A program made the translations under genes and the position numbers. From the NCBI GenBank assembly GCA_002358875.1, contig DEPS01000048.1:1-27890 (forward strand): a stretch of 27,890 nt of DNA, in the 5' to 3' direction. Every line of letters starts with the position of its first letter. Position 1 is the stretch's first letter. Below, piece after piece: positions 1-8,169 of this stretch. This DNA is from Lachnospiraceae bacterium UBA3386 (lineage in GTDB: Bacteria; Bacillota; Clostridia; Lachnospirales; Lachnospiraceae). Below the pieces are notes generated by a model. It did no database searches. It was not told where the DNA came from and saw only the letters and a list, made by a program, of their open reading frames with translations.

Positions 1-12
1 CAGCGCGATTTT

Positions 13-1641
13 TTAAACTTCCGTCTCCTTTTTGTTCTTCTGCATCAGCTTGTTTTCGTACATCAGCTTGTCCGCGCGGCGCGTCACTTCATTCACGGCT
101 TCGTCAGTCCGGGAGTCAAAGACAGCCATACCTCTGGCGACTTCCACTTTTTCCCAGATTTCCTCCGCCTCGGAGCGTTTCCGCCTGCAGGCCTCGTCAA
201 AGTCCCGCAGAAGCTCGTCTCTGTTTTCATAATCCTGGCCCTGCAGGATAGCCGCAAATTCATCCCCGCCGACCCGGAACACCGGGCTGTGCCCAAAAAC
301 TTCGCATATGATCGCGCTCGCCGACTTGATATAAATATTTCCCTTGTCGTGGCCGTACCGGTCATTTATCGTCTTAAGATTATTACAGTCGAAAATACAT
401 ACAGCAAATTCCGTTGTTTTTTCAACATCCTGTACCTGTTTCTGAAGGTTCTGGACGTAAATATCGAAGGCTCCCTTGTTGTGCACAGCGGTCAGGGCGT
501 CGGAATAAGCCAGATCATTCAGGTCGCTGATATAGACCTCCAGGTTTTTGATCAGGGTGCTGAAAGCCCTGGTGAGTGTACCCACCTCGTCATCCCCGTC
601 ATAATCGAGGCGGCAGTCATAGCAGCCCTGGTTCACCTTCTCCGCCACCTCCGTCAGCTCCCTGAGCGGCTCCGTGATATGGCGCGTATATTCAAGAGTG
701 GCATAGATAAAGAAGATCAGCAGAATAAGGGAGACGAAGGATATCTGAAAGATCCATCTCTGCCATACTACGTTGATCTCCGAAACAGGGACGGTCACGT
801 TCATCCGCATCCCGTTCTTCAGGGGAAGGCGGACAGCCAGCTTGTCCAGGCCCTCAAACCTATAGCGCACGAAAGTGTCATCACTCAGGATGCCTTCCGG
901 GACCTCGGGCTGTTTTTTCATTGTCGTGACATCAATGTGAGGATGATAAATGAGCCTTCCCTCAGGGTCGTCGATATATGCGTACCCGTTCTCGTAGAGC
1001 GAGATATGGTTCACCTGCTCAGCCATGGTGGAGTAATCGATCTCTATCCCTACTACACCCAGAAAGCGGCCCCGCCAGTAGATCGGCGCATTATAGGAGA
1101 TCACACGCACGTCCAGATTGTCCGTGACATAGGGCGGGAGCCAGACCGGATCTCCCGTCGCCTTCGGGACAGTGAACCATACCAGCTTTGATGTGTCCTC
1201 CGTGTCATAGAGCGTGATGTCGGTCACTTCGTGTTCCCGAAACCCCGACCCGTTAATATTGATAAACCAGAAGCCCTTGCAGGTCGTTGAGACTGCGGGG
1301 TCGATCCTGTAGTAGTAGGTAAGGACCCCGTTGGTCTTGTAGGTCATTTTTGAAAAAATATCTTTTACGCGTTCAAGATGATCGGGAAGCTGTTCTGCCC
1401 CGGTCATGGATTCCAGGTCCGCCTCCAGATAGGCAGTGACCATTTCCACAGCCTGCTCAACGCTCTCGAAGTAAAAGTCCAGGTTTTTTTCTCCGGATTC
1501 ACAGAGGCTCATGAGGAGCTGTTCCGAGTTCTCATATCCGATATTCCTGATCGCGACACCTCCCATAAGAATCGCGATCAACATGGTGACAACGATCGCG
1601 CTCACCGTCAGGAAGGTGCTTTTTGTCTGTAGTGAATTCAA
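13..1641 (-). CDS. Membrane diguanylate cyclase (dCache-HAMP-GGDEF)
   Basis: Predicted to make c-di-GMP from GTP in response to an extracytoplasmic signal. A first membrane helix lies near residues 11-31, a Cache-like sensor follows (with GVVGIEIDYS and ENGYAYI stretches typical of dCache), then a second helix, a HAMP segment (TRHITEPLRELTEV onward) and a C-terminal GGDEF domain with intact RVGGDEF near residue 460. No RxxD inhibitory site is visible just upstream of the signature (the stretch reads FGHSPVFRVGGDEF), so I-site product inhibition is probably absent. I place the start at a TTG at 1641: it is preceded by AGAGGGG about nine bases upstream and gives a short N-terminus before the first helix. 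The alternative ATG at 1692 would overlap the upstream gene by 37 bases. The 14-base gap to the upstream EAL gene implies one operon. Function is confident; ligand unknown. Confidence 0.9.
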   Translation of the reverse strand: MNSLQTKSTFLTVSAIVVTMLIAILMGGVAIRNIGYENSEQLLMSLCESGEKNLDFYFESVEQAVEMVTAYLEADLESMTGAEQLPDHLERVKDIFSKMTYKTNGVLTYYYRIDPAVSTTCKGFWFININGSGFREHEVTDITLYDTEDTSKLVWFTVPKATGDPVWLPPYVTDNLDVRVISYNAPIYWRGRFLGVVGIEIDYSTMAEQVNHISLYENGYAYIDDPEGRLIYHPHIDVTTMKKQPEVPEGILSDDTFVRYRFEGLDKLAVRLPLKNGMRMNVTVPVSEINVVWQRWIFQISFVSLILLIFFIYATLEYTRHITEPLRELTEVAEKVNQGCYDCRLDYDGDDEVGTLTRAFSTLIKNLEVYISDLNDLAYSDALTAVHNKGAFDIYVQNLQKQVQDVEKTTEFAVCIFDCNNLKTINDRYGHDKGNIYIKSASAIICEVFGHSPVFRVGGDEFAAILQGQDYENRDELLRDFDEACRRKRSEAEEIWEKVEVARGMAVFDSRTDEAVNEVTRRADKLMYENKLMQKNKKETEV

Positions 1642-1655
1642 AATTATGGTCCCCT

Positions 1656-4655
1656 CTATGAGCTTGTTTTCCTGAGGGCCTGATCGGACCATCGGCCGTC
1701 CCGCCAGAGCCGCACGCCCGCGACAAGCTTTTCCTCCCCGCGCTCCCTGATGGGTGCGATCCTGAGCGTGACCGGACGAGGCTGTCCGTTAAGGATCAGA
1801 CGGTACTGGATCCGGAACCGTCCCTTCTCGCGGATCTCCCTCATGACATTTTCCCTGGTAAACTGCCTCAGATACTCAGGAAGATCCTCGGGAAAAACAG
1901 CCTTTTTCCCGTCAATGGCGCCCTGAATGAAAAAATCCTCTCCTTCCTTGGCAAAGCCCAGGCTCTCATATTCACTCATGGCGTTATATTCGATATAGCG
2001 GCCCGAATCGGGATGGATCGTATACAGGCACAGGTAATTTCCGGACAATGCAGCGATCCTCTCGATCATCTCCCGCTCCCTGAGCTCCTCCTGGACCTGA
2101 TCCCTCTTCTTCATCTCAGAATCAATGACGCTGATGCCTATGATGATACGGTTCCCCCCGGGCTGCATGCGCAGGATCTTCATACTGACATACATGGGCT
2201 CACCGGTATCGATCAGACGGTAGGTGCTCGTGAAGACCCCGTGCTGGTCCAGCTCCTTCAGGACATTTTCCCTGGTGAACCATCCCAGGAACAGTTCCCG
2301 GTCCTCCTCATAGATGCGCTTTTCGCTGTCGCGCCTTGCACTTTCGAAAAAGTCCTTTCCGTGCCGTTCTATGGCCAGCTCCTGGGCGCCGACAGAAGAA
2401 GAATACTCGATGAACCGGTCCGTATCCAGGTCTACGACATAGATATTGTAGTAGTCCGAAGCAAGGGTCCTCGCGATGTCCGCATAGGTCTCCCCCTGGC
2501 CGGGCTCCGTGATGGAAAGAATGGCGACGGCCACCGCGGCATTCCCGCTGACCGGGCTGACGCCGATCCGGCGGGCAAAGGAGTGCACGACCGACCCGTC
2601 GGGCATCTTCTCATCGTAAAATGAGCGCGCACCCATCTCGCAGCAGGTCCTGACGACATTGCGCATGAAGGAGGCATTGTATTTGACAAATTTGTCACCC
2701 TCGCGGGACAGGTCCAGACCGAAAAAGCGCCGGGCAAAATCCCGGTAGGACTGGTTGCTGCGCACGAAGCGGGCGGTATCTCCCCTGATCTCAATGACAC
2801 CCATGGGGAGTGTACTGAAGGCGTTCTGGAAGGAATTTTCATCCCCGCTGGAAATGACTGCCAGGTCATAGAGATTCAGGCTTCCCATCGACTCGTAATA
2901 AGAGGATTCCTCCGGATCCTCATAACCGCTGTCTTTGTTCTTTCTGTTCCATTCAAGAATGAAGGGCAGGGGGTTGGGTTTGCTGAAAAAATAGCCCTGC
3001 AGCTTTGAACAGCCGATCTCCTGAAGAAAATGGGCCTGTTCCTGAGTCTCCACCCCCTCGCAGACCGTGTCCACTCCGAGGGCGGACGCCATTTTCATCA
3101 GCTCTGTCAGGATGATCCTGCCGTTTTCTCCCTCATTCAGCTTCCGCATAAAGCTCATGTCAAATTTCAGGAGGTTGAATTTTATGCTCTGGAGAACATC
3201 CAGCGAGGAATACCCGCTGCCGAAATCATCCATCCACACAGGAAAGCCCAGCTCCTGAAAACGCCCGACCTGCTCCTTCATGAAGTCAAAATCGCTTCCG
3301 ATGACGCTCTCCGTAATCTCGATCGTGATGCGGTCCCTGGGAACACCGGCGGCATCCACGCGCTTTCTGATCTCCTCCACGATGTCGCATGAGTCAAAAT
3401 CAGATCTGGACAGATTGATGGAATGGGGGATGATGAAGATCCCCTCTTCGCGCATGATCCGGATTTTTTCAAGCACCTCGTCGAGGACATACAGGTCCAG
3501 CTTATAGATCAGGCCGGTCTCCTCGAGGTAGGGGATAAACTCTGCCGGAGACAGAAAGCCATGGACCGGGTCGATCCATCTGGCAAGCGCCTCTTCATCG
3601 CAGATCCGGTCACTGACAGCCCTGATGATCGGCTGATAATAGACCTGGATCCACTTTTCCTCTATCGCGCGGTCCACATTTTCAATGATATACTGTCTTC
3701 TCTCCGCTTCTTCTTTGAGCTGCCTGCTGTAGAACCGGTAGGCGGAGGCATATACTCCCTTCAGGGCATTGCAGGCCAGCTTGGCCCTGTCACAGGCAAC
3801 GCTGGCATGGACATTCTCCCTCTGGCTCGGGTAAACGCCGATATGGATGGGAAGGGCTCTTCTGCCGTTTATCTCCCTGCATTCTTTGAACAGCTGTTCC
3901 AGCCGTTCATCCAGCCCCTCCTCCTGGGTCACAACAGCAAAATGATCCGCCCCGATATGGCAGCAGCTCTCGTTGGAAAACATCCTGGCCAGGATCCTGG
4001 CAAAGGTCTGCAGCATCCTGTCGCCCTCGACGAAACCGTGCCTGGAATTGAAGAACTTCATGCCGCAGAAATCGATATACAGTATGACCGGACGGCCTCC
4101 CTTCCCGACGATCGCGGTCTTTCCGGCCTCGGCCAGTTCAAAAAAGTAGTTCAGGCCCGGAAGACCTGTCAGATAGTCGTAACGGGCTGACTGAAGGACA
4201 CTCAGTTCATGGAGCGCGCTGCTCAGTGACTCATTCAGGTTCACATCCGCAGGCCCTGTATTCTCCACATATTTTCCCTCATCCGTATACCAGACATGGG
4301 CCAGGCGCGCACCCTCCTTAGTCATCACATGCTCACCAAAGGCGTGAATGACCAGATACTCGCTGCTTTTCTTAGTCCTCGAGCGGTAGATCACCTCATA
4401 CCTGCCGCCTTCCGTGGCGAATTTCAGTGCCGCATTGGCCGCTCTCACCGCGTCGTCGGGGTGCGTGTATCTGTACATATCATTATCCATGTCATGATAG
4501 GCCAGCTCCCGGTCATCATAACCGAACAGCCGGCAGAATCCGTCAGAAATGACGAGCGTGACGACCCGGCTGTCCACAAACTGGTAGACGGCAAACGGCT
4601 GCTGAATTCCTTCCAGAATGGTCTGCTCCTGTTTTGTAAAATGATATTTTTCCAT
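1656..4655 (-). CDS. PAS / degenerate GGDEF / EAL c-di-GMP phosphodiesterase with C-terminal sensor repeats
   Basis: A 999-residue cytoplasmic signalling protein with no membrane helix seen. Order: N-terminal PAS-like domain (about 10-125), GGDEF-fold domain whose signature has decayed to IGADHF (about 155-320), EAL domain (about 335-590), a PAS-like segment (about 600-720) and two further PAS-like repeats to the end. The EAL catalytic set looks complete: EEALARW, NLSRSDF, EITES, DDFGSGYSSL, LLKFD, EGVET and QGY. So hydrolysis of c-di-GMP is likely while cyclase activity is not; the dead GGDEF could bind GTP as a regulator (known for the class, inferred here). The last two repeats share an FTRENV(L/M)xEI/L motif. 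It is a close paralogue of the 11401-14367 product. It is first in an operon with the downstream cyclase, pairing opposing enzymes. The ribosome site is weak (AAAGG). Confidence 0.92.
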   Translation of the reverse strand: MEKYHFTKQEQTILEGIQQPFAVYQFVDSRVVTLVISDGFCRLFGYDDRELAYHDMDNDMYRYTHPDDAVRAANAALKFATEGGRYEVIYRSRTKKSSEYLVIHAFGEHVMTKEGARLAHVWYTDEGKYVENTGPADVNLNESLSSALHELSVLQSARYDYLTGLPGLNYFFELAEAGKTAIVGKGGRPVILYIDFCGMKFFNSRHGFVEGDRMLQTFARILARMFSNESCCHIGADHFAVVTQEEGLDERLEQLFKECREINGRRALPIHIGVYPSQRENVHASVACDRAKLACNALKGVYASAYRFYSRQLKEEAERRQYIIENVDRAIEEKWIQVYYQPIIRAVSDRICDEEALARWIDPVHGFLSPAEFIPYLEETGLIYKLDLYVLDEVLEKIRIMREEGIFIIPHSINLSRSDFDSCDIVEEIRKRVDAAGVPRDRITIEITESVIGSDFDFMKEQVGRFQELGFPVWMDDFGSGYSSLDVLQSIKFNLLKFDMSFMRKLNEGENGRIILTELMKMASALGVDTVCEGVETQEQAHFLQEIGCSKLQGYFFSKPNPLPFILEWNRKNKDSGYEDPEESSYYESMGSLNLYDLAVISSGDENSFQNAFSTLPMGVIEIRGDTARFVRSNQSYRDFARRFFGLDLSREGDKFVKYNASFMRNVVRTCCEMGARSFYDEKMPDGSVVHSFARRIGVSPVSGNAAVAVAILSITEPGQGETYADIARTLASDYYNIYVVDLDTDRFIEYSSSVGAQELAIERHGKDFFESARRDSEKRIYEEDRELFLGWFTRENVLKELDQHGVFTSTYRLIDTGEPMYVSMKILRMQPGGNRIIIGISVIDSEMKKRDQVQEELREREMIERIAALSGNYLCLYTIHPDSGRYIEYNAMSEYESLGFAKEGEDFFIQGAIDGKKAVFPEDLPEYLRQFTRENVMREIREKGRFRIQYRLILNGQPRPVTLRIAPIRERGEEKLVAGVRLWRDGRWSDQALRKTSS

Positions 4656-4719
4656 AAGAAAACCGCGCCTTTGTTCTGCTCTGTGCTGACTGGCAGCTTA
4701 ATAAAGGAAATAATCTGCT

Positions 4720-4749
4720 TTTATAACGATACCATGTATAAGCTGTAAA
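4720..4749 (-). promoter_or_regulatory. Candidate promoter of the PDE-DGC operon
   Basis: Reading on the minus strand, TTTACA (4744-4749) and TATAAA (4720-4725) are separated by 18 bases. This would start transcription near 4712, about 57 bases before the EAL gene. It lies in an AT-rich stretch with no gene. Confidence 0.5.
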
Positions 4750-4880
4750 ATCAAATCAAAACATAGCAGAGTGGATTTTATATCGTTTTAATTAGAACGT
4801 AAATACATTTATTATTCAAATGTCAGGCACCCATACTTCAGGCGTGCACAAATCAGACATTCACATGTCAGGTATATAAT

Positions 4881-5336
4881 TTATCCCTCCACGATCAGAT
4901 ACCTCCCGTCGCCGATGGGAAAAACCTCGGCGGCAGAAAACAGATCCTCTCCCTCCACGTCAGTCCCCGCCTCTTCAAAATAGCTGACCACCTCTCTTTT
5001 TGACCTGACAATGACCGCAAAACACATTTCCAGAAAATCCGCCGCCTCCTCGGGCGTGGAAGCCACCTTCTCCGGAAACAGCTGAAGCTGTTTTTCCAAA
5101 AAGACACTGAGCGCGGCGTCGTCATATTCAGGATGCACCTTATAGGAAAGCTTCACTTTCTTTGAACCTCCCTTTGAGGGGGCCTTCTTTTTCTCCTTCA
5201 TTCCCGTCTCCTTCATCTTTGTCTCCTTCTTACCCGTCTCTTTCATACCCGCCTCCTTCATCTTTGTCTCCTTCCTGCCTGTCCGTTTCATTTGCGCCTC
5301 CTTCATTTTTGACTCCTTCCTGCCTGTCCGTTTCAT
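4881..5336 (-). CDS. Small protein of unknown function with 15-residue lysine-rich N-terminal repeats
   Basis: I do not recognise this 151-residue protein. Residues 1 to about 50 are imperfect 15-residue repeats rich in K, M, E, T and G (copies such as EAQMKRTGRKETKMK), with no leader peptide or membrane helix. The rest (from about KKVKLSYKVHPEYDD) is an ordinary acidic alpha/beta-looking domain ending EVFPIGDGRYLIVEG. I start at the ATG at 5336, which follows AAGGAG at six bases. A longer reading from a TTG at 5375 is rejected because that codon adjoins the predicted -10 box. Six more in-frame ATGs follow, each with its own AAGGAG, so several N-termini are possible. The basic repeats could bind nucleic acid or be a by-product of repeat expansion. 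It is divergent from the hydratase leader. Confidence 0.7.
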   Translation of the reverse strand: MKRTGRKESKMKEAQMKRTGRKETKMKEAGMKETGKKETKMKETGMKEKKKAPSKGGSKKVKLSYKVHPEYDDAALSVFLEKQLQLFPEKVASTPEEAADFLEMCFAVIVRSKREVVSYFEEAGTDVEGEDLFSAAEVFPIGDGRYLIVEG

Positions 5337-5348
5337 TTGCGCCTCCTT
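5199..5348 (-). repeat. Tandem array of seven in-frame Shine-Dalgarno plus ATG units
   Basis: On the minus strand, ATG codons at 5336, 5306, 5291, 5261, 5246, 5216 and 5201 are all in one frame. Each is preceded by AAGGAG with exactly six bases between. The period is 45 bases (15 codons), each period holding two such sites. The array seems to arise from duplication of a translation start region that then became coding. Confidence 0.85.
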
Positions 5349-5366
5349 CTTTATAGAAACAATTAC

Positions 5367-5372
5367 ATTATA
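5367..5372 (-). promoter_or_regulatory. -10 box of the repeat-protein gene
   Basis: TATAAT on the minus strand, about 30 bases before the ATG at 5336, would give a short leader holding only the first AAGGAG. No good -35 is seen; the upstream sequence is T-rich. Confidence 0.55.
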
Positions 5373-5413
5373 CAATAAAAAAAGGTTTCGGAAAAAATTG
5401 AATTAGTGTATAC

Positions 5414-5419
5414 TATAAT
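5414..5419 (+). promoter_or_regulatory. -10 box of the hydratase leader
   Basis: TATAAT on the plus strand, overlapping a TATACT at 5409-5414, places the transcript start near 5426, exactly where the structured leader begins. The -35 region is weak. It is back to back with the divergent -10 at 5367-5372, leaving 41 bases between the two. Confidence 0.5.
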
Positions 5420-5425
5420 CCAATT

Positions 5426-5582
5426 GCTGCCGGTCACAAATTGACCAGTAATGTGCTCGAGGCCATGCAAAATTCGCTGCGCGAATGGGCCGGGAACCGC
5501 TGAACCCGGCTTTTTGCGTAAAGATCACGCAAAAAGCCCTCGAAACCGGCGGCAGTGGGACTTGTTACATTCAAGTCTTTTT
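5426..5582 (+). ncRNA. Structured leader RNA upstream of the hydratase (candidate cis-regulator)
   Basis: This gene-free stretch is dense with complementary segments: CTGCCG (5427-5432) with CGGCAG (5550-5555) closing the whole; GGTCA/TGACC (5432-5446); TCGAGG (5457-5462) with CCTCGA (5538-5543); ATTCGC/GCGAAT (5472-5486, three-base loop); GCCGGG/CCCGGC (5489-5510); and a perfect 12-bp stem 5508-5519 with 5527-5538. The last two share bases 5508-5510 and so compete, as do closing pairs with 5432-5434. A terminator-like hairpin ends it. The layout is that of a riboswitch or attenuator for the aconitase-family gene, or a free-standing small RNA. I could not match it to the riboswitch consensus patterns I know, and no ligand is suggested by sequence alone. 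Confidence 0.55.
5558..5582 (+). terminator. Terminator-like hairpin in the hydratase leader
   Basis: GACTTG (5559-5564) pairs with CAAGTC (5572-5577) across a seven-base loop and is followed by five T (5578-5582). The stem is only 6 bp and AT-rich, so it is weak, which suits conditional termination 47 bases before the hydratase start. Confidence 0.5.
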
Positions 5583-5628
5583 ATGAGGAGATTTTTGTGA
5601 GGAATTTTTATAAGGAGGTTTTTTATAA

Positions 5629-7947
5629 ATGGTGAAACTATTTGACAGCGGCATTTTTCTTGTAAACGGCACCGAGATCGTCCCCGCCGGTGAAGCCGCG
5701 AAGGTGGAAAGCCTGACCGGAAAAAAGGCGGACGCGAACGAAGCGAAAAAAGGCACGATCGCCTATTCGATCCTGAAGGCCCACAATACTGCAGCCGATA
5801 TGGACAGGCTCCGGATCCGTTTCGATTCCATGGCGTCCCACGATATCACTTTTGTCGGCATCGTCCAGACGGCCAGGGCCTCGGGTATGGAGAAGTTCCC
5901 GATTCCCTATGTGCTCACCAACTGTCACAACTCCCTGTGCGCAGTCGGAGGCACCATCAATGAGGATGACCACATGTTCGGCCTTACAGCCGCAAAGAAG
6001 TACGGCGGCATCTATGTGCCTCCCCACATCGCGGTCATCCACCAGTACATGCGCGAAATGATGGCCGGCTGCGGAAAAATGATCCTGGGCTCCGACTCCC
6101 ACACCCGCTACGGCGCTCTTGGCACCATGGCCATCGGCGAGGGCGGCGGCGAGCTGGGCAAGCAGCTCCTCGAGGACACCTATGATGTCGCCTATCCCGG
6201 CGTCGTCGCGGTCTATCTCGACGGAAAGCCCACCCCTTATGTCGGCCCCCAGGACATTGCCCTCGCCATCATCGGCGCGGTCTTCAAGAACGGCTATGTT
6301 AAAAACAAAGTCATGGAATTCGTGGGCCCCGGCGTGTCCTCCATGGACACCGATTACCGCAACGGCGTCGATGTCATGACGACCGAGACTACCTGCCTGT
6401 CCTCCGTCTGGCGCACGGACGAAGACACGAAGGAATATCTCACGGCCCACGGCAGGCCCGGGGATTATAAGGAGCTGAACCCGGCGGACGTCGCTTACTA
6501 CGATGGCTGCGTCTATGTGGATCTCTCTTCCATAAAGCCCATGATCGCGCTCCCCTTCCACCCCAGCAACGTCTATGAGATCGACGAGCTCAACAATAAT
6601 CTCGCCGACATCCTCCGCGGAGTCGAAAAGGAAGCGGACCGGATCGCCAACGGCAGGGCAAGATTTACCCTCCTCGACAAGATCAGGGACGGAAAGCTCC
6701 ATGTCCAGCAGGGCATCATCGCCGGCTGCGCGGGCGGCAACTACTCCAACATCGTGGAAGCGGCTAATCTTCTGCGTGGAAAGAGCTGCGGCTGCGGCGA
6801 GTTCTCGCTCGACGTCTATCCCTCCTCACAGCCGGTCTTCATCGACCTGGCGAGAAAGGGCTGCGTCGCGGATCTGATGAGCGCGGGTGCCATCGTCAAG
6901 ACCGCCTTCTGCGGACCCTGCTTCGGCGCAGGCGACACCCCCATGCACAACGGCCTGTCCGTCCGCCACACCACCAGGAACTTCCCCAACCGCGAAGGTT
7001 CCAAGCCCGGTAACGGCCAGATGGCGGCGGCAGCCCTCATGGACGCGAGGTCCATTGCGGCGACTGCGGCAAACGGAGGCATTCTCACCTCTGCTGCCGA
7101 GTTCGACGGCTGGGGAAATGTTCCCAAACACGATTTCGACGACACCGTCTACAGAGCACGCGTCTACCAGGGCTTTGGCAAAGCCGATCCTGCTGTCGGA
7201 CTCTTCGACGGCCCCAACATCAAGCCCTGGCCCGAGATGGAGCCCCTGGCGGACAACATCCTTCTCAAGGTATGTTCAAAGATCCTCGACGATGTCACGA
7301 CGACCGACGAGCTGATCCCGTCCGGCGAGACCTCCTCCTTCCGCTCCAACCCCCTCGGCCTCGCGGAGTTTACCCTCTCCCGCCGCGATCCCGAGTACGT
7401 CGGCCGCTCCAAGGAAGTCGACAAGACCGAACGCTTCCGCGTTTCAGGCGGCAATGCGGCCGACAAGGACCCGGTCCTGGCAAAAGTCTATGAGGTGATC
7501 GGCACGATCCCGGGTTCCGAAAACGTCAATGTTCAGGACATTGAGATCGGCTCCATGGTCTATGCCAACAAGCCCGGCGACGGCAGCGCCCGCGAACAGG
7601 CGGCCTCCTGCCAGCGCGTCATCGGCGGTCTCGCCAACATCACCCAGGAGTACGCGACCAAGCGCTACCGCTCCAACGTCATGAACTGGGGCATGATCCC
7701 CTTCCACCTCAAGGGCGCCCCGGATGTATTTGAGATCGGCGACTATATCTATGTACCCGGCATCCGCGCCGCCCTCGACGGAGACCTCTCCGACATCAAA
7801 GGCTACGTGATCAAAGACGCCGGAAATACCGGTGCCTTCAAAGCCCTGCCGATCGACCTCTACATCCTCGACATGACTGAAAACGAGCGCGAGATCGTCA
7901 AGGCCGGAAGCCTGATCAACTTCAACCGCAACAGGAAGAAGGCATAA
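5629..7947 (+). CDS. Aconitase-superfamily hydratase
   Basis: A 772-residue cytoplasmic enzyme of the aconitase/isopropylmalate isomerase superfamily, expected to hold a [4Fe-4S] cluster and add or remove water on a hydroxy-acid. The cluster cysteines are in IIAGCAGGNYSN and AFCGPCFGAGDTP, matching aconitase's GxC and CGPC positions. Other family stretches are GSDSHTRYGALGTMAIGEGGGE and the C-terminal swivel domain. Its spacing and wording resemble the E. coli YbhJ-type hydratase group rather than the classic acnA product, so the substrate is open. AAGGAGG at 5612-5618 sets the ATG. The codons are strongly GC-rich in third position, suggesting high expression. It stands alone with its own promoter and structured leader, and ends before a bidirectional terminator about 160 bases downstream. 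Confidence 0.9.
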   Translation: MVKLFDSGIFLVNGTEIVPAGEAAKVESLTGKKADANEAKKGTIAYSILKAHNTAADMDRLRIRFDSMASHDITFVGIVQTARASGMEKFPIPYVLTNCHNSLCAVGGTINEDDHMFGLTAAKKYGGIYVPPHIAVIHQYMREMMAGCGKMILGSDSHTRYGALGTMAIGEGGGELGKQLLEDTYDVAYPGVVAVYLDGKPTPYVGPQDIALAIIGAVFKNGYVKNKVMEFVGPGVSSMDTDYRNGVDVMTTETTCLSSVWRTDEDTKEYLTAHGRPGDYKELNPADVAYYDGCVYVDLSSIKPMIALPFHPSNVYEIDELNNNLADILRGVEKEADRIANGRARFTLLDKIRDGKLHVQQGIIAGCAGGNYSNIVEAANLLRGKSCGCGEFSLDVYPSSQPVFIDLARKGCVADLMSAGAIVKTAFCGPCFGAGDTPMHNGLSVRHTTRNFPNREGSKPGNGQMAAAALMDARSIAATAANGGILTSAAEFDGWGNVPKHDFDDTVYRARVYQGFGKADPAVGLFDGPNIKPWPEMEPLADNILLKVCSKILDDVTTTDELIPSGETSSFRSNPLGLAEFTLSRRDPEYVGRSKEVDKTERFRVSGGNAADKDPVLAKVYEVIGTIPGSENVNVQDIEIGSMVYANKPGDGSAREQAASCQRVIGGLANITQEYATKRYRSNVMNWGMIPFHLKGAPDVFEIGDYIYVPGIRAALDGDLSDIKGYVIKDAGNTGAFKALPIDLYILDMTENEREIVKAGSLINFNRNRKKA

Positions 7948-8106
7948 ATGCCACGCCTGAATCCGGTGAAATTCCTGGCCTGGCAATAACTTACCTTCGG
8001 AAAGAGGGATCACGCATTTCCTCACGAATACGCCCGGCTCTTTCCAATCCATTTCAAAGCCCCGCCCTGTGGCGGTATCAGCTTACGCGGACCATGTCAC
8101 CAAAAA

Positions 8107-8143
8107 CGGACAGCCCTCTTTTGCAGAAGGCTGTCCGTTTTTT
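8107..8143. terminator. Bidirectional intrinsic terminator between hydratase and trxB
   Basis: A perfect 9-bp stem CGGACAGCC (8107-8115) / GGCTGTCCG (8129-8137) has six T on the plus side and five A on the other, so it can stop both convergent transcripts. The 150 bases between the hydratase stop and this stem show no gene. Confidence 0.9.
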
Positions 8144-8169
8144 AATAATCATTTTTTATAAAAATCAGG

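Noticed and set aside
289..1191. 300-codon open frame on the plus strand inside the cyclase gene
   Set aside because: It is antisense to a gene with clear domains, has no ribosome site and its product shows no recognisable pattern. It is a by-product of GC-rich codon use.
5337..5375. TTG start at 5375 for the repeat protein
   Set aside because: The TTG is directly joined to the TATAAT -10 box, so it would lie upstream of the transcript start; the ATG at 5336 has a strong site.
5426..5582. Leader as a T-box, cobalamin, c-di-GMP or SRP RNA
   Set aside because: I compared by memory the conserved cores (T-box TGGN bulge, B12 box, GEMM tetraloop receptor, SRP GGAAGCAGC) and none is present. GGGAACC in the loop at 5492-5498 is too short to support a B12 assignment.
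5638..6702. 354-codon minus-strand open frame inside the hydratase
   Set aside because: Runs opposite to the conserved aconitase-family gene; composition (Asp/Val/Gly/His-rich) is typical of an antisense shadow.
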